DNA of 64,000 nt from Streptomyces bluensis (GTDB lineage: Bacteria; Actinomycetota; Actinomycetes; Streptomycetales; Streptomycetaceae): positions 62,001-126,000 of the forward strand of contig NZ_BMVM01000002.1 in assembly GCF_014650715.1 (NCBI RefSeq), given 5' to 3'. Both the position numbers and the translations under genes were made by a program. Of the stretch, positions 45,619-55,700 are shown piece after piece. How positions within the stretch are numbered: position 1 is the stretch's first letter; each line of letters opens with the position of its first letter. The notes under the pieces were generated by a model. That model worked only from the letters and a program-made list of their open reading frames with translations. It did no database searches and was not told the DNA's origin.

Positions 45619-45667
45619 AAGCCCCATGATAGGCCGCGCGATTGGGCGCGTACCGAGCATGGGGCTT
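45619..45667 (-). terminator. Imperfect hairpin after secG
   Basis: AAGCCCCATG (45619-45628) and CATGGGGCTT (45658-45667) are exact inverted arms, with a smaller GC hairpin inside. Another 8-bp hairpin (45520-45546) lies closer to the RbpA start. The gap 45493-45719 holds no gene. Confidence 0.5.
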
Positions 45668-45719
45668 TACGTGCGGATTGGTGCGTCTGTGACGCGGTGC
45701 CGTACCAGGGGCCTGTCGG

Positions 45720-45956
45720 TCAGTTGTTGACCTTCATCAGGATGCCGAGTACGACAATGCACGCGAACCACAGCAGACCGACCACCACGGTGATCCGGTC
45801 GAGGTTGCGCTCGGCGACCGAGGAGCCGCCGACGGACGACTGCATGCCGCCACCGAACATGTCGGAGAGGCCGCCGCCCTTCCCCTTGTGCATCAGCACC
45901 AGCAGCATCAGCAGCAGGCTGAAGACGATCAGGGCGATCGAGAACCCCATAACCAC
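45720..45956 (-). CDS. secG: SecG preprotein translocase subunit
   Basis: 78-residue membrane protein with two helices (GFSIALIVFSLLLMLLVLM and TVVVGLLWFACIVVLGILM) joined by the hallmark loop HKGKGGGLSDMFGGGMQSSV. It forms the SecYEG channel. A GTG giving MVMGFSIAL is used; an ATG two codons later is possible. It follows tpiA, as usual in actinobacteria. Confidence 0.95.
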   Translation of the reverse strand: MVMGFSIALIVFSLLLMLLVLMHKGKGGGLSDMFGGGMQSSVGGSSVAERNLDRITVVVGLLWFACIVVLGILMKVNN

Positions 45957-46064
45957 GGCTGGACCAACTTCCTCGGACTGATATCGACGACGGGGGCCGG
46001 GCGGCATGGTCCTTCATGCCTGTCGGCCCCCGCAAGGGTACGACGGATCGCCGCCACCGCACAC

Positions 46065-46853
46065 TTACTGGTCGCGGAACCGCACGATCTTGACGAACTC
46101 GTCGGCGTCCAGGGAGGCGCCCCCGACCAGGGCACCGTCGATGTCGGCCTGCGCCATGATCTCCGCGACGTTGCCGGCCTTGACGGACCCGCCGTACTGG
46201 ATGCGGACCTGGTCGGCCACCTCCTGCGAGTACAGCTCGGCGATCTTGCCGCGGATGGCCGCGCAGACCTCCTGGGCGTCCGCGGCGCCGCAGACCTTGC
46301 CGGTGCCGATGGCCCAGACCGGCTCGTAGGCGATCACGATCGACTCGACCTGCTCGGCCGTGATGTCCTTCAGGCCACCCTCGACCTGGGCGAGCGTGTG
46401 CGTGACGTGGTTGCCCGCCTCGCGGACCTCCAGTTCCTCGCCGACGCACAGGATGGGGGTGATGCCGTGCTTGAAGGCGGCCTTGACCTTGGCGTTGCAG
46501 AGCTCGTCGGTCTCGTTGTGGTACTGGCGGCGCTCGGAGTGGCCGACGGCCACGAAGGTGCACTTGAGCTTGGCGAGCATCGAGCCGGAGATCTCGCCGG
46601 TGTAGGCGCCACCGTCGTGGGCCGAGATGTCCTGGGCACCGTACCTGATCTTGAGCTTGTCGCCGTCGACCAGGGTCTGCACGGAGCGCAGGTCGGTGAA
46701 GGGCGGCAGGACGGCGACCTCGACGGCCTCGTAGTCCTTGTCGGCCAGGGCGAAGGCGAGCTTCTGGACGTGGGCGATGGCCTCAAGGTGGTTGAGGTTC
46801 ATCTTCCAGTTGCCCGCCATCAGCGGCGTTCGCCCTTGGGCAGTGGCAGTCAT
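46065..46853 (-). CDS. tpiA: Triosephosphate isomerase
   Basis: 262-residue TIM barrel. GNWKMN (catalytic Lys 17), [10 protein letters not shown] (catalytic His), [10 protein letters not shown] (catalytic Glu) and [10 protein letters not shown] are intact. Interconverts DHAP and glyceraldehyde-3-phosphate. It begins 5 nt after the pgk stop, so pgk-tpiA-secG form an operon. Confidence 0.97.
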   Translation of the reverse strand: MTATAQGRTPLMAGNWKMNLNHLEAIAHVQKLAFALADKDYEAVEVAVLPPFTDLRSVQTLVDGDKLKIRYGAQDISAHDGGAYTGEISGSMLAKLKCTFVAVGHSERRQYHNETDELCNAKVKAAFKHGITPILCVGEELEVREAGNHVTHTLAQVEGGLKDITAEQVESIVIAYEPVWAIGTGKVCGAADAQEVCAAIRGKIAELYSQEVADQVRIQYGGSVKAGNVAEIMAQADIDGALVGGASLDADEFVKIVRFRDQ

Positions 46854-46858
46854 GTGGT

Positions 46859-48070
46859 TCAGTCCTCCAGTGCGGCGAGGCCGGGGAGCGTCTTGCCCTC
46901 AAGGTATTCGAGGGAGGCGCCGCCCCCGGTCGAGATGTGGCCGAATGCGGTCTCGTCGAAGCCCAGGATGCGCACGGCCGCGGCGGAGTCTCCGCCGCCG
47001 ACGACCGTGAAGGCCTTGGAGTCGACGAGTGCCTGGGCGACCGCTTTGGTGCCCTCGGCGAAATCGGGGTGCTCGAAGACGCCCATCGGGCCGTTCCAGA
47101 AAACGGTGGCGGCGTCGGTGATCTTCGAGGCGTACAGCGTGCCGGTCTCCGGACCGATGTCCAGGCCCTGCTGGTCGGCGGGGATGGCGTCCGCGGCGAC
47201 GGCGGTGGGGTGTGCCGGAGCCTTGGTCTTCAGGTCCGGGAAGGCGGGCGCGACGAGCGCGTCGACGGGCAGGACCAGCTCGACGCCGGTCTTCTCCGCG
47301 CGCTCGATGTACTCGGTGACCGCCGGGAGCTGGTCCTCCTGGAGGAGCGACGTGCCGATCTCGTACCCCTTGGCCTTGAGGAAGGTGTACGCCATGCCGC
47401 CGCCGATGAGGATGCGGTCGGCCTTGCCGAGCAGTTGGTCGATGACGGCGAGCTTGTCGGAGACCTTGGCACCGCCGAGCGCGACGACGTATGGGCGCTG
47501 GACGTCCTCGGTGAGCTTCTTGAGGACGGTGACCTCGCTCGCGATCAGGTAGCCGGCGGCGTGCGGCAGACGGGCCGGGAGGTCGTACACGGAGGCGTGC
47601 CTGCGGTGCACGGCGCCGAAGCCGTCGCCCACGTAGACGTCGGCGAGGGCGGCCAGCTGGTCCGCGAAGGCGCCGCGCTCGGCGTCGTCCTTGGAGGTCT
47701 CGCCGGGGTTGAAGCGGAGGTTCTCGATGACCGCGATCTGGCCGTCGGTCAGGGCCGCCACGGTGGTCCTGGCGGACTCGCCGACCGTGTCGGTCGCGAA
47801 CTCCACGCCGGTGCCGAGGAGTTCACCGAGGCGGGCGGCGGCCGGGGCGAGCGAGAAGGCCGGGTCCGGGGCGCCCTTGGGGCGGCCGAGGTGCGAGGCG
47901 ACGACCACGCGCGCACCCGCCTCGGCGAGGGCCTTGACGGTGGGGACGACGGCGCGGATGCGGCCGTCGTCGGTGATGACGGTGCCGTCGAGCGGCACGT
48001 TCAGGTCGGCGCGGACGAAGACCCGCTTGCCGCCGACGCCTTCGGCGAGGAGTTCGTCGATTGTCTTCAT
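46859..48070 (-). CDS. pgk: Phosphoglycerate kinase
   Basis: 403-residue two-domain kinase. [10 protein letters not shown] (substrate loop), [24 protein letters not shown] (nucleotide domain), [16 protein letters not shown] and [16 protein letters not shown] are typical. Makes ATP from 1,3-bisphosphoglycerate. It is separated from gap by an intrinsic terminator and so probably has its own promoter in 48071-48180. Confidence 0.97.
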   Translation of the reverse strand: MKTIDELLAEGVGGKRVFVRADLNVPLDGTVITDDGRIRAVVPTVKALAEAGARVVVASHLGRPKGAPDPAFSLAPAAARLGELLGTGVEFATDTVGESARTTVAALTDGQIAVIENLRFNPGETSKDDAERGAFADQLAALADVYVGDGFGAVHRRHASVYDLPARLPHAAGYLIASEVTVLKKLTEDVQRPYVVALGGAKVSDKLAVIDQLLGKADRILIGGGMAYTFLKAKGYEIGTSLLQEDQLPAVTEYIERAEKTGVELVLPVDALVAPAFPDLKTKAPAHPTAVAADAIPADQQGLDIGPETGTLYASKITDAATVFWNGPMGVFEHPDFAEGTKAVAQALVDSKAFTVVGGGDSAAAVRILGFDETAFGHISTGGGASLEYLEGKTLPGLAALED

Positions 48071-48180
48071 TCAGTGACTCCTGAGGGGGCTCTGGTATTT
48101 CCTGCGGATGCCTCAGCCATCAATTGAGGAACCACGATGGCGAGCAACCAGGTCCGCGAGAGCGGCGGCGGATTAGCCGC

Positions 48181-48222
48181 AAAAAACAGGCCCGGTCAGC
48201 GCGGCGGTGCGCTGACCGAGCC
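48181..48222 (-). terminator. Intrinsic terminator of gap
   Basis: 10-bp perfect arms CGGTCAGCGC / GCGCTGACCG (48193-48218, 6-nt loop), extended by a bulged GGGCC pairing, and followed on the minus strand by six U residues (48186-48181). This is the only classical U-tract terminator recognised in the window. Confidence 0.9.
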
Positions 48223-48253
48223 CTGCCTCACATCGAAGTGCCTGCTCCGGGCC

Positions 48254-49360
<1,107 letters not shown>

Positions 49361-49380
49361 TCAAGCACGCCCTATACACG

Positions 49381-49424
49381 ACAGGGCGGCCCGTACCAGC
49401 CAGTAGAGGTACGGACCGCCCTGT
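49381..49424 (-). terminator. Hairpin terminator after M14 carboxypeptidase gene
   Basis: 17-nt arms (ACAGGGCGG plus CCGTACC and complements, one mismatch) with a 10-nt loop, about 70 nt after the stop. It lies upstream of the gap promoter. Confidence 0.75.
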
Positions 49425-49491
49425 TTTCGCAGGCTGATTACCAGATATCGGACGCCGGACCCTGGCCGGTGACCGCCGGTGACCGCGGGTG

Positions 49492-52443
49492 TCAGCCCTT
49501 CAGCGCGGCCAGCGCCCTGCCCACCAGAGCCGTGCGGTCGGCGGCCGCGGTGACGTGTTCCAGGCCGAAGCCCAGCAGCACGGTGTCCCCGGTGGTGACC
49601 GCTCCGTACGTGGTGAACAACTCGCCGGACAGGCCCCAGTCCTTGATGACCGCCGGGCTGCCCGCGGGCGGTCCGGGTGTGCTCCACGCGCCCAGGGACG
49701 TCTCGAAGCCCTCGGCCTGACCGGCCGTGCCGCCGATGACGACGGACGCGTTGTCGGCGAGGACGCCGCGGCCGCCGGAACCGGGATCCGTGATGTAGCC
49801 GATCGAGACCTCGACCGTCTTCCCGGCGTATGCGGACAGGTCGAACTCGACCTGCTGCCAGCCGTCGGAGGCTCCGGTGAAGCTGTTCCAGGACCCGCTG
49901 GTGCCGGTGGGCGTGCAGCCCTCGTCGCCCAGGGTCAGGTACCGCTTCAGGGCCGGGTGGGCCTGGAGGAGGTACCCGGCCCCGCACTCGGCGGGCACGG
50001 CCGTGGAGGTGGCGCCGCCCGCCTCCGGGAGCGTGGTCCAGTCGTCCGCCCCCGCCGTACGCGCCTCCAGTACCGCGTGGTCGTAGCCGTCCTCGGTGTC
50101 CCACAGGAGCTGGGTGCGCAGGGCGGGCTTGTCGGCGGCGCTCACGGAGGTGAGGTCGATGGTGCGGGTGAGGCGGTTCCAGGCGTAGTCACTGTGTGTG
50201 ACGGCCGCCATGGACGTGCCCGCGTACGGGCCGAACGGGTTGACGGTCCCGGGGTACTGGCCCGCGCCGGCGCTCTCGAACTGCGGGAACGTCTCCAGCG
50301 GCAGGGCGTCCGAGGTGACACTGAACGATCCGGCCGCGTTCAGCGGATTGCCGGGCGCGTCGCCGAGCGTTCCCGTGACGCCGCCGAGCTTGCCGCTGCC
50401 CGCGAAGGCGCCGGCGTTGGGCAGGGACGTACGGGTGTAGGCGCCGAGGTAGTACTGGCTGAAGTCGTTCGACAGGGTGCCCCCGCCGAGGTCGACGGAA
50501 CCGCCGGCGCTCTCGCCCGCCTCGATCAGCTTGCCGCCCTCGTTGAGGAAGGCGCGCAGTTCGAGCTGGGTGGCGTTGCCCGGACGAGCGGCGCCCGTGG
50601 AGTGGACGACCGTCGTGAAGTGGTCGAGAACGCCGAGCGCGTCGGGCGCGCCCTGGGCGGCGACGTCCCAGACGATCGCCTTCCTGCCGTTGGCCTTGAG
50701 CGCGTCGACGTAGGTCTGTGCCTGGGTCGCGGCCGCGCCCTCCTCGGCGACCACGAGGGTGTCCGCCCTGGGCCGCTCGGCGACCGTGTACGTGAAGTGC
50801 TCGCTGGAGGTGGGCCTGCCGCTCTTCGTCTCGCCGGTGAACCAGACCTCGACCTTGTCGCCGGGGTCGCCGTCCGCGACCTTGGCCCGGTACTCGTCGA
50901 AGTACAGGTTGTCCTCACCGCCGTAGGTCTCGCCGCCCTTCCAGGGCGTGAGCGCCATGTCGTGCGTACGGCCGCCGTTGACGCGGTACTTGAGTTCCTT
51001 GTCGCGCACGGACTTCCGTACGACGACGGAGACCTCCTGGTCGGCGCCGCGCGAGTACGACGTGGTGAAGGGCGCCGGGGTGAAGTCGGGGGCGTCGATG
51101 CCGACCGAGGACTTCGGCTGGTCGGGCTTCGCGGCGGACTCGGCGACGGAGAGCGCGAACGGGATGTTCTTCTCGAACTCCTGCTGGATCAGCTTCTCGT
51201 CGTCCGGGAAGGTGAAGATCGACCCGCAGTCCCTGGCCTCCCAGGCGTCGTCCGGGTCGGCGTTGGACGCCGTCTCACAGGTCGACATCTCCGGGGTGAA
51301 CATCGCCGTGCCGTTGACGTTGGCCGCGTGGCCGTCCGCCTCGCCGTTGGTCGTGTAGAGCTCGGAGGAGAGCTGCGGGTGGTAGCCCGGGATCGCCGAG
51401 TTCTCGGGTATGCCGGCGAGGGACTTGTAGAGCACGTCGTCCGGGGTGGGGGTGGCCACCTGCCAGCCGACTCCGTAGAGGAGCAGTTCGGCGGCCGAGT
51501 GGTAGTTGATGCCGTACTTGAAGCCGATGCGCTTTTCGAAGGCGTCGAGGGCCTTCGTCTCGGGCTCGGAGTTCGGGCCGGCGCCGCGGTAGGTCTGGCT
51601 GGTGGGGAAGGGGGACGAACCCTCGTCGTCGTAGCCCCACTTGTAGGCGAAGTTGCGGTTGAGGTCGACGCCGTCGCCGATGGTGATCCGGCCGTCGCCG
51701 TTGTTGTCGCGCATGTTCTTGCGCCACTGGCGGTCGCCGTCGGCCTGGTGGGTGAAGTCGTAGCCGTCCGGGTTGGCGGAGAGCACGAACCACAGTTCGG
51801 TCGAGTCGACGATCTTCTTGATGCGCTTGTCGGTCCCGTAGTTGTCCAGGTAGTGGTGCATCAGGCGCCGGGTCATCTCCGGCGTGATCCACTCGCGCGC
51901 GTGCTGGTTGGACATGTACAGGACGGACGGCTTGGCGCCGTCCTTGCTGTTCTTGGCGTTCTTGGTGAGCTTGAGCGCCAGGATGTCCTGTCCCTGGAGG
52001 GTCTTGCCGATGGAGACCACCTTGGTGAGCGACGGGTGCTCCTGGCCCGTCCGGACGATCTCCTCCTTGAGGTTGCCCGCCCCGCTGTAGGGCCGGTAGA
52101 CCCCGTCCCCGGCGGCGGCCACGCGCGCGCGTGCCTTCGCCGTGAGCGTGTGCTCCTTGAGGTCGACGCCCTTCCGCACCAGCCCCTCGGCCTGCTTGTC
52201 GGTCAGGTAGACCTCGACGGTGGCCGTGCCCTTGTCGGGCGCCTGTTCGCCGAGTTCGTGACTGTCCTGGCCGGCCGCGAGCAGCAGGGGTATCTGCTGC
52301 CGGGTGACCTCGGCTCGGTAGACCTTGACCTCTTCCCCGTCGGGAGAACCGCTCGCCTGCGCGGCATGGGCGATGGGTGCGAGTCCCGCGCCGCCGAGCA
52401 GGAGTGCGCCAACAGCGAGGATCGGTCTCGCTTTTCGTCTCAT
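49492..52443 (-). CDS. Secreted M14 zinc carboxypeptidase with long C-terminal region
   Basis: 983-residue exported peptidase. Signal peptide MRRKARPILAVGALLLGGAG with cleavage near AHA (27). A pro-region (about 30-115) precedes the M14 domain (about 118-440): zinc ligands H181 and E184 (QHAREWITPE), DLNRNF (about 260), H315 (NYHSAAELLLYG) and the catalytic E385 (MFTPEMS). An EF-hand-like loop DNNGDGRITIGDG (246-258) may bind calcium. The region 450-983 has a beta-sandwich linker, a Rossmann-like part (TLVVAEEGAAATQAQTYVDA) and an immune-inhibitor-A-like module (LLWDTEDGYDHAVLEARTAG, then GWQQVEFDLSAYAGKTVEV). The ATG at 52443 has AAGGGGGG upstream. Substrate peptides are unknown. Confidence 0.9.
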   Translation of the reverse strand: MRRKARPILAVGALLLGGAGLAPIAHAAQASGSPDGEEVKVYRAEVTRQQIPLLLAAGQDSHELGEQAPDKGTATVEVYLTDKQAEGLVRKGVDLKEHTLTAKARARVAAAGDGVYRPYSGAGNLKEEIVRTGQEHPSLTKVVSIGKTLQGQDILALKLTKNAKNSKDGAKPSVLYMSNQHAREWITPEMTRRLMHHYLDNYGTDKRIKKIVDSTELWFVLSANPDGYDFTHQADGDRQWRKNMRDNNGDGRITIGDGVDLNRNFAYKWGYDDEGSSPFPTSQTYRGAGPNSEPETKALDAFEKRIGFKYGINYHSAAELLLYGVGWQVATPTPDDVLYKSLAGIPENSAIPGYHPQLSSELYTTNGEADGHAANVNGTAMFTPEMSTCETASNADPDDAWEARDCGSIFTFPDDEKLIQQEFEKNIPFALSVAESAAKPDQPKSSVGIDAPDFTPAPFTTSYSRGADQEVSVVVRKSVRDKELKYRVNGGRTHDMALTPWKGGETYGGEDNLYFDEYRAKVADGDPGDKVEVWFTGETKSGRPTSSEHFTYTVAERPRADTLVVAEEGAAATQAQTYVDALKANGRKAIVWDVAAQGAPDALGVLDHFTTVVHSTGAARPGNATQLELRAFLNEGGKLIEAGESAGGSVDLGGGTLSNDFSQYYLGAYTRTSLPNAGAFAGSGKLGGVTGTLGDAPGNPLNAAGSFSVTSDALPLETFPQFESAGAGQYPGTVNPFGPYAGTSMAAVTHSDYAWNRLTRTIDLTSVSAADKPALRTQLLWDTEDGYDHAVLEARTAGADDWTTLPEAGGATSTAVPAECGAGYLLQAHPALKRYLTLGDEGCTPTGTSGSWNSFTGASDGWQQVEFDLSAYAGKTVEVSIGYITDPGSGGRGVLADNASVVIGGTAGQAEGFETSLGAWSTPGPPAGSPAVIKDWGLSGELFTTYGAVTTGDTVLLGFGLEHVTAAADRTALVGRALAALKG

Positions 52444-52550
52444 GAACCCCCCTTGCAGTGGTTCGCCACAGCGGCGAACGCTGCCAGGCTCATGACAGTT
52501 CATGATCGAGTCAAGGGTGCGTCAGGGCCGGAACCGAGTTCCCAAGAACG

Positions 52551-52600
52551 CCGAACGCCGGTGTCCTACGCCCCACGTGGGCGACGGCACCGGCGTGTCG
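52551..52600 (-). terminator. Hairpin terminator after whiA
   Basis: CGCCGGTG (52556-52563) and CACCGGCG (52588-52595) pair, with outer CCGA/TCGG pairing and an inner CGCCC/GGGCG stem. It lies 31 nt beyond the whiA stop. Confidence 0.6.
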
Positions 52601-52630
52601 GCAAAGCCCGGGATCTCGTCTGACGAGCAG

Positions 52631-53620
52631 TCATCCCGCCAGGTTGTCGGCCATCTCCTCGGTGAGGTTGGACTCGGTGCCGGGGATGCCGAGATCGGCG
52701 GCCCGCTTGTCGGCCATGGCCAGCAGCCGGCGGATACGGCCCGCGACGGCGTCCTTGGTCAGCGGCGGGTCGGCGAGCGCGCCCAGCTCCTCCAGGGAGG
52801 CCTGCTTGTGCTCCATGCGGAGGCGGCCCGCGGCCGCGAGGTGCTCGGGCACCTCGTCGCCGAGGATCTCCAGGGCGCGCTGCACCCTGGCTCCGGCGGC
52901 CACGGCCGCGCGGGCCGAACGGCGCAGGTTGGCGTCGTCGAAGTTGGCGAGGCGGTTCGCCGTGGCGCGGACCTCGCGGCGCATCCGCCGCTCCTCCCAG
53001 GCCAGCACGGACTCGTGGGCGCCGAGACGAGTGAGGAGCGCGCCGATCGCGTCGCCGTCCCGGACGACGACCCGGTCCACGCCCCGTACCTCGCGGGCCT
53101 TCGCGGCGATCGACAGCCGGCGGGCCGCGCCGACCAGGGCGAGCGCGGCTTCCGGACCCGGGCAGGTCACCTCCAGGGAGGACGAGCGGCCGGGCTCGGT
53201 CAGCGAGCCGTGCGCCAGGAACGCCCCGCGCCAGGCCGCCTCCGCGTCACAGGTCGCCCCGGAGACCACCTGGGGCGGCAGGCCCCGGATGGGGCGGCCC
53301 CGGCCGTCGACGAGCCCGGTCTGGCGGGCCAGCTGGTCGCCGCCCGCGACGACCCGCACCACGTAGCGGGAGCCGCGGCGCAGTCCGCCGGGTGCCATCA
53401 CGATCAGCTCGGAGCTGTGCCCGAAGATCTCCAGGATGTCCCGCTTGAGCCGACGCGCCGCCATCGCCGTGTCCAGCTCCGCCTCGATCACGATGCGGCC
53501 GCTCACCAGGTGCAGCCCGCCCGCGAACCGCAGGATCGCCGAGACCTCCGCCTTTCTGCAGCAGGTCCGGGTGACGGGTAGCCGGGAGATCTCGTCCTTC
53601 ACCGCTGCCGTCATCGCCAT
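52631..53620 (-). CDS. whiA: WhiA sporulation transcription factor
   Basis: 329-residue regulator combining an N-terminal LAGLIDADG-like domain (about 20-220; [20 protein letters not shown] and [15 protein letters not shown]) and a C-terminal HTH (about 240-329; [20 protein letters not shown] and [12 protein letters not shown]). With WhiB it activates sporulation-septation genes in Streptomyces aerial hyphae, binding GACAC. The start codon falls within the last codons of yvcK. It is last in the uvrC-rapZ-yvcK-whiA operon and may also be expressed from an internal promoter. Confidence 0.98.
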   Translation of the reverse strand: MAMTAAVKDEISRLPVTRTCCRKAEVSAILRFAGGLHLVSGRIVIEAELDTAMAARRLKRDILEIFGHSSELIVMAPGGLRRGSRYVVRVVAGGDQLARQTGLVDGRGRPIRGLPPQVVSGATCDAEAAWRGAFLAHGSLTEPGRSSSLEVTCPGPEAALALVGAARRLSIAAKAREVRGVDRVVVRDGDAIGALLTRLGAHESVLAWEERRMRREVRATANRLANFDDANLRRSARAAVAAGARVQRALEILGDEVPEHLAAAGRLRMEHKQASLEELGALADPPLTKDAVAGRIRRLLAMADKRAADLGIPGTESNLTEEMADNLAG

Positions 53621-54681
53621 GGGCCGATCCTTCCATGCATCCGAAAAATACGGTCGTACGCGGCGGCCAGCAGCTCCGGGTCGTGCCGCGGCGAGCCGTC
53701 GGTCCGGGCCACCGGGGCCAGCTCGACCGCGGCGCCGAACCGCTTGGCCGCGTCGGTGAGCGACGCGCGGTCGGGCACGGCGGCCGTGTCGGCCAGCACC
53801 ACGTCCAGGGCGAGTTTAGGGGCGTGTCGTGCCAAAACCTCCAAATGACGCTGCGGGGAGAAGCCCTCGGTTTCTCCGGGCTGCGGCGCGAGGTTCAAGG
53901 ACAGCACCCGGCGCGCCTTCGTCTGGGTGAGGGCGCCGAGCAGCTCGGGCACGAGGAGGTGCGGGATGACCGACGAGAACCAGGAGCCCGGTCCGAGCAC
54001 CACCCAGTCCGCGTCCAGGACCGCCTCGACGGCCTCGGGGACCGCGGGCGGGTCGTGCGGCACGAGGTGCACGGACTGCACCTCGCCGGGCGTGAGCGCG
54101 ACGGTCGCCTGTCCCCGTACGGTGTCGACGTCGTCCGGGCGCTGCGGATCGTGCCCTTTGACCAGCGCCTGGAGTTCCAGGGGTACGGCGGACATGGGCA
54201 GCACCCGGCCCTGGGCGCCCAGGAGCCGGCCGACCAGGTCGAGGGCCTGGACGTGGTCGCCGAGCTTCTCCCAGAGGGCGACGATCAGCAGGTTGCCGAC
54301 CGCGTGGTCGTGCAGGTCGCCCTGGCTCTGGAAGCGGTGCTGGATGACGCGGGCCCAGGTCTGGCCCCAGTCGTCGTCGCCGCACAGCGCGGCCAGCGCC
54401 TTGCGCAGGTCGCCGGGCGGGAGCACACCCAGCTCGTCGCGCAGGCGCCCGCTGGAGCCGCCGTCGTCGGCCACGGTGACGACGGCCGTGAGGTCGCCGG
54501 TGATCCGGCGCAGCGCGGCGAGCGAGGCGGACAGGCCCATACCGCCGCCGAGCGCGACCACCTTGGGCTGGGCGCCTCGGCGGCGTACCCGCCCGCCGCG
54601 GGCCGTGGCGGGCCTGCCCCCTCGCTCCTCCTGGCCGACCCGCCGCAGCCTGCTCAGCCGCAGAGCGGCACGTCCCGTCAT
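53611..54681 (-). CDS. yvcK: Gluconeogenesis factor YvcK/CofD family
   Basis: 356-residue protein of the CofD/YvcK family, which binds UDP-sugars and controls cell-wall metabolism. Glycine-rich loop [20 protein letters not shown], then [20 protein letters not shown], and [20 protein letters not shown]. The first 35 residues are basic and poorly conserved. It overlaps rapZ by 4 nt and whiA by 10 nt. Confidence 0.93.
   Translation of the reverse strand: MTGRAALRLSRLRRVGQEERGGRPATARGGRVRRRGAQPKVVALGGGMGLSASLAALRRITGDLTAVVTVADDGGSSGRLRDELGVLPPGDLRKALAALCGDDDWGQTWARVIQHRFQSQGDLHDHAVGNLLIVALWEKLGDHVQALDLVGRLLGAQGRVLPMSAVPLELQALVKGHDPQRPDDVDTVRGQATVALTPGEVQSVHLVPHDPPAVPEAVEAVLDADWVVLGPGSWFSSVIPHLLVPELLGALTQTKARRVLSLNLAPQPGETEGFSPQRHLEVLARHAPKLALDVVLADTAAVPDRASLTDAAKRFGAAVELAPVARTDGSPRHDPELLAAAYDRIFRMHGRIGPWR
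53786..53828 (-). promoter_or_regulatory. Two GACAC motifs inside yvcK, possible WhiA autoregulation
   Basis: GACAC on the minus strand at 53790-53786 and 53828-53824, some 166-208 nt before whiA. WhiA is known to bind GACAC, and whiA has an internal sporulation promoter in S. coelicolor. Five-base motifs are common by chance, so this is weak. Confidence 0.3.
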
Positions 54682-55700
54682 TCGCGGCCCATGTCGCGGT
54701 GCACGACCACGGTCTCCACGCCCTGGGAGGCGAGGCGGGCGGCGAGCTTCTCGGAGGTGGCGACCGAGCGGTGCTTACCGCCCGTGCAGCCGACCGCGAC
54801 GGTCACGTACCGCTTGCCCTCGCGGCGGTAACCGGCCGCGATGAGCTGGAGCAGCTCCGCATAGCGGTCGAGGAACTCCTTGGCTCCGGGCTGGTTGAAG
54901 ACGTAGTTGGACACCTCCTCGTTGAGCCCGGTGTAGGGGCGCAGCTCGGGGACCCAGTGCGGGTTCGGCAGGAAGCGCATGTCCACGACCAGGTCGGCGT
55001 CCACCGGGAGGCCGTACTTGAAGCCGAAGGACATGACGGTGGCCCGCAGCTCGGGCTCCTCGTCGCCGGCGAACTGGGCGTCCATCTTGGCGCGCAGCTC
55101 GTGCACGTTCAGGCTGGAGGTGTCGATCACCAGGTCGGCGTCCCCGCGCAGCTCGCGCAGCAGCTCCCGCTCGGCGGCGATGCCGTCGACGATGCGGCCG
55201 TCGCCCTGGAGGGGGTGCGGGCGGCGCACGGACTCGAAGCGGCGGACCAGGGCCTCGTCGGAGGATTCCAGGAACACGATCCGCCGGGTGACGTGCTTCG
55301 CCGCGAGGTCCGCGAGGGACTCGCGGAGATTGTCGAAGAAGCGGCGGCCGCGGACGTCCACGACGACCGCGATCCGCGCCACATTGCCCTGGGAGCGGGC
55401 ACCGAGCTCCACCATGGTGGGGATCAGCGCGGGCGGCAGGTTGTCGACGACGAACCAGCCGAGGTCCTCAAGGCATTTGGCGGCCGTCGAACGTCCGGCG
55501 CCGGACATGCCGGAGATGATGACCAGCTCGGGGATGGCCGCCTCGGGGACCCCGGCCGATTCGATGCCCGTACTCACGTCTGCTCCGTCTTCCTGGGGCG
55601 CTGGGCGCTGGGAGGCGTGCTCTCCCTCTTGCGTGGGGGCTTCCTCGCGCCGTGCCGTGTGTTCCTGGTGCTCTTGTTCGCGCATGTCGTGCTCGGTCAT
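54678..55700 (-). CDS. rapZ: RapZ nucleotide-binding RNase adapter
   Basis: 340-residue P-loop protein. The Walker A reads [20 protein letters not shown] with Arg instead of Lys, as usual in Streptomyces. [16 protein letters not shown] and, near the C-terminus, [19 protein letters not shown] are family signatures. A 60-residue hydrophilic N-terminal extension precedes the core. In enterics RapZ controls glucosamine-6-phosphate synthesis; here the role is probably similar or linked to YvcK. It overlaps uvrC and yvcK (ATGA at both ends). Confidence 0.93.
   Translation of the reverse strand: MTEHDMREQEHQEHTARREEAPTQEGEHASQRPAPQEDGADVSTGIESAGVPEAAIPELVIISGMSGAGRSTAAKCLEDLGWFVVDNLPPALIPTMVELGARSQGNVARIAVVVDVRGRRFFDNLRESLADLAAKHVTRRIVFLESSDEALVRRFESVRRPHPLQGDGRIVDGIAAERELLRELRGDADLVIDTSSLNVHELRAKMDAQFAGDEEPELRATVMSFGFKYGLPVDADLVVDMRFLPNPHWVPELRPYTGLNEEVSNYVFNQPGAKEFLDRYAELLQLIAAGYRREGKRYVTVAVGCTGGKHRSVATSEKLAARLASQGVETVVVHRDMGRE

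Noticed and set aside
49489..52623. Long open frame antisense to the M14 carboxypeptidase
   Set aside because: Same GC-skew artefact; low-complexity Val/Gly/Arg protein without domain.
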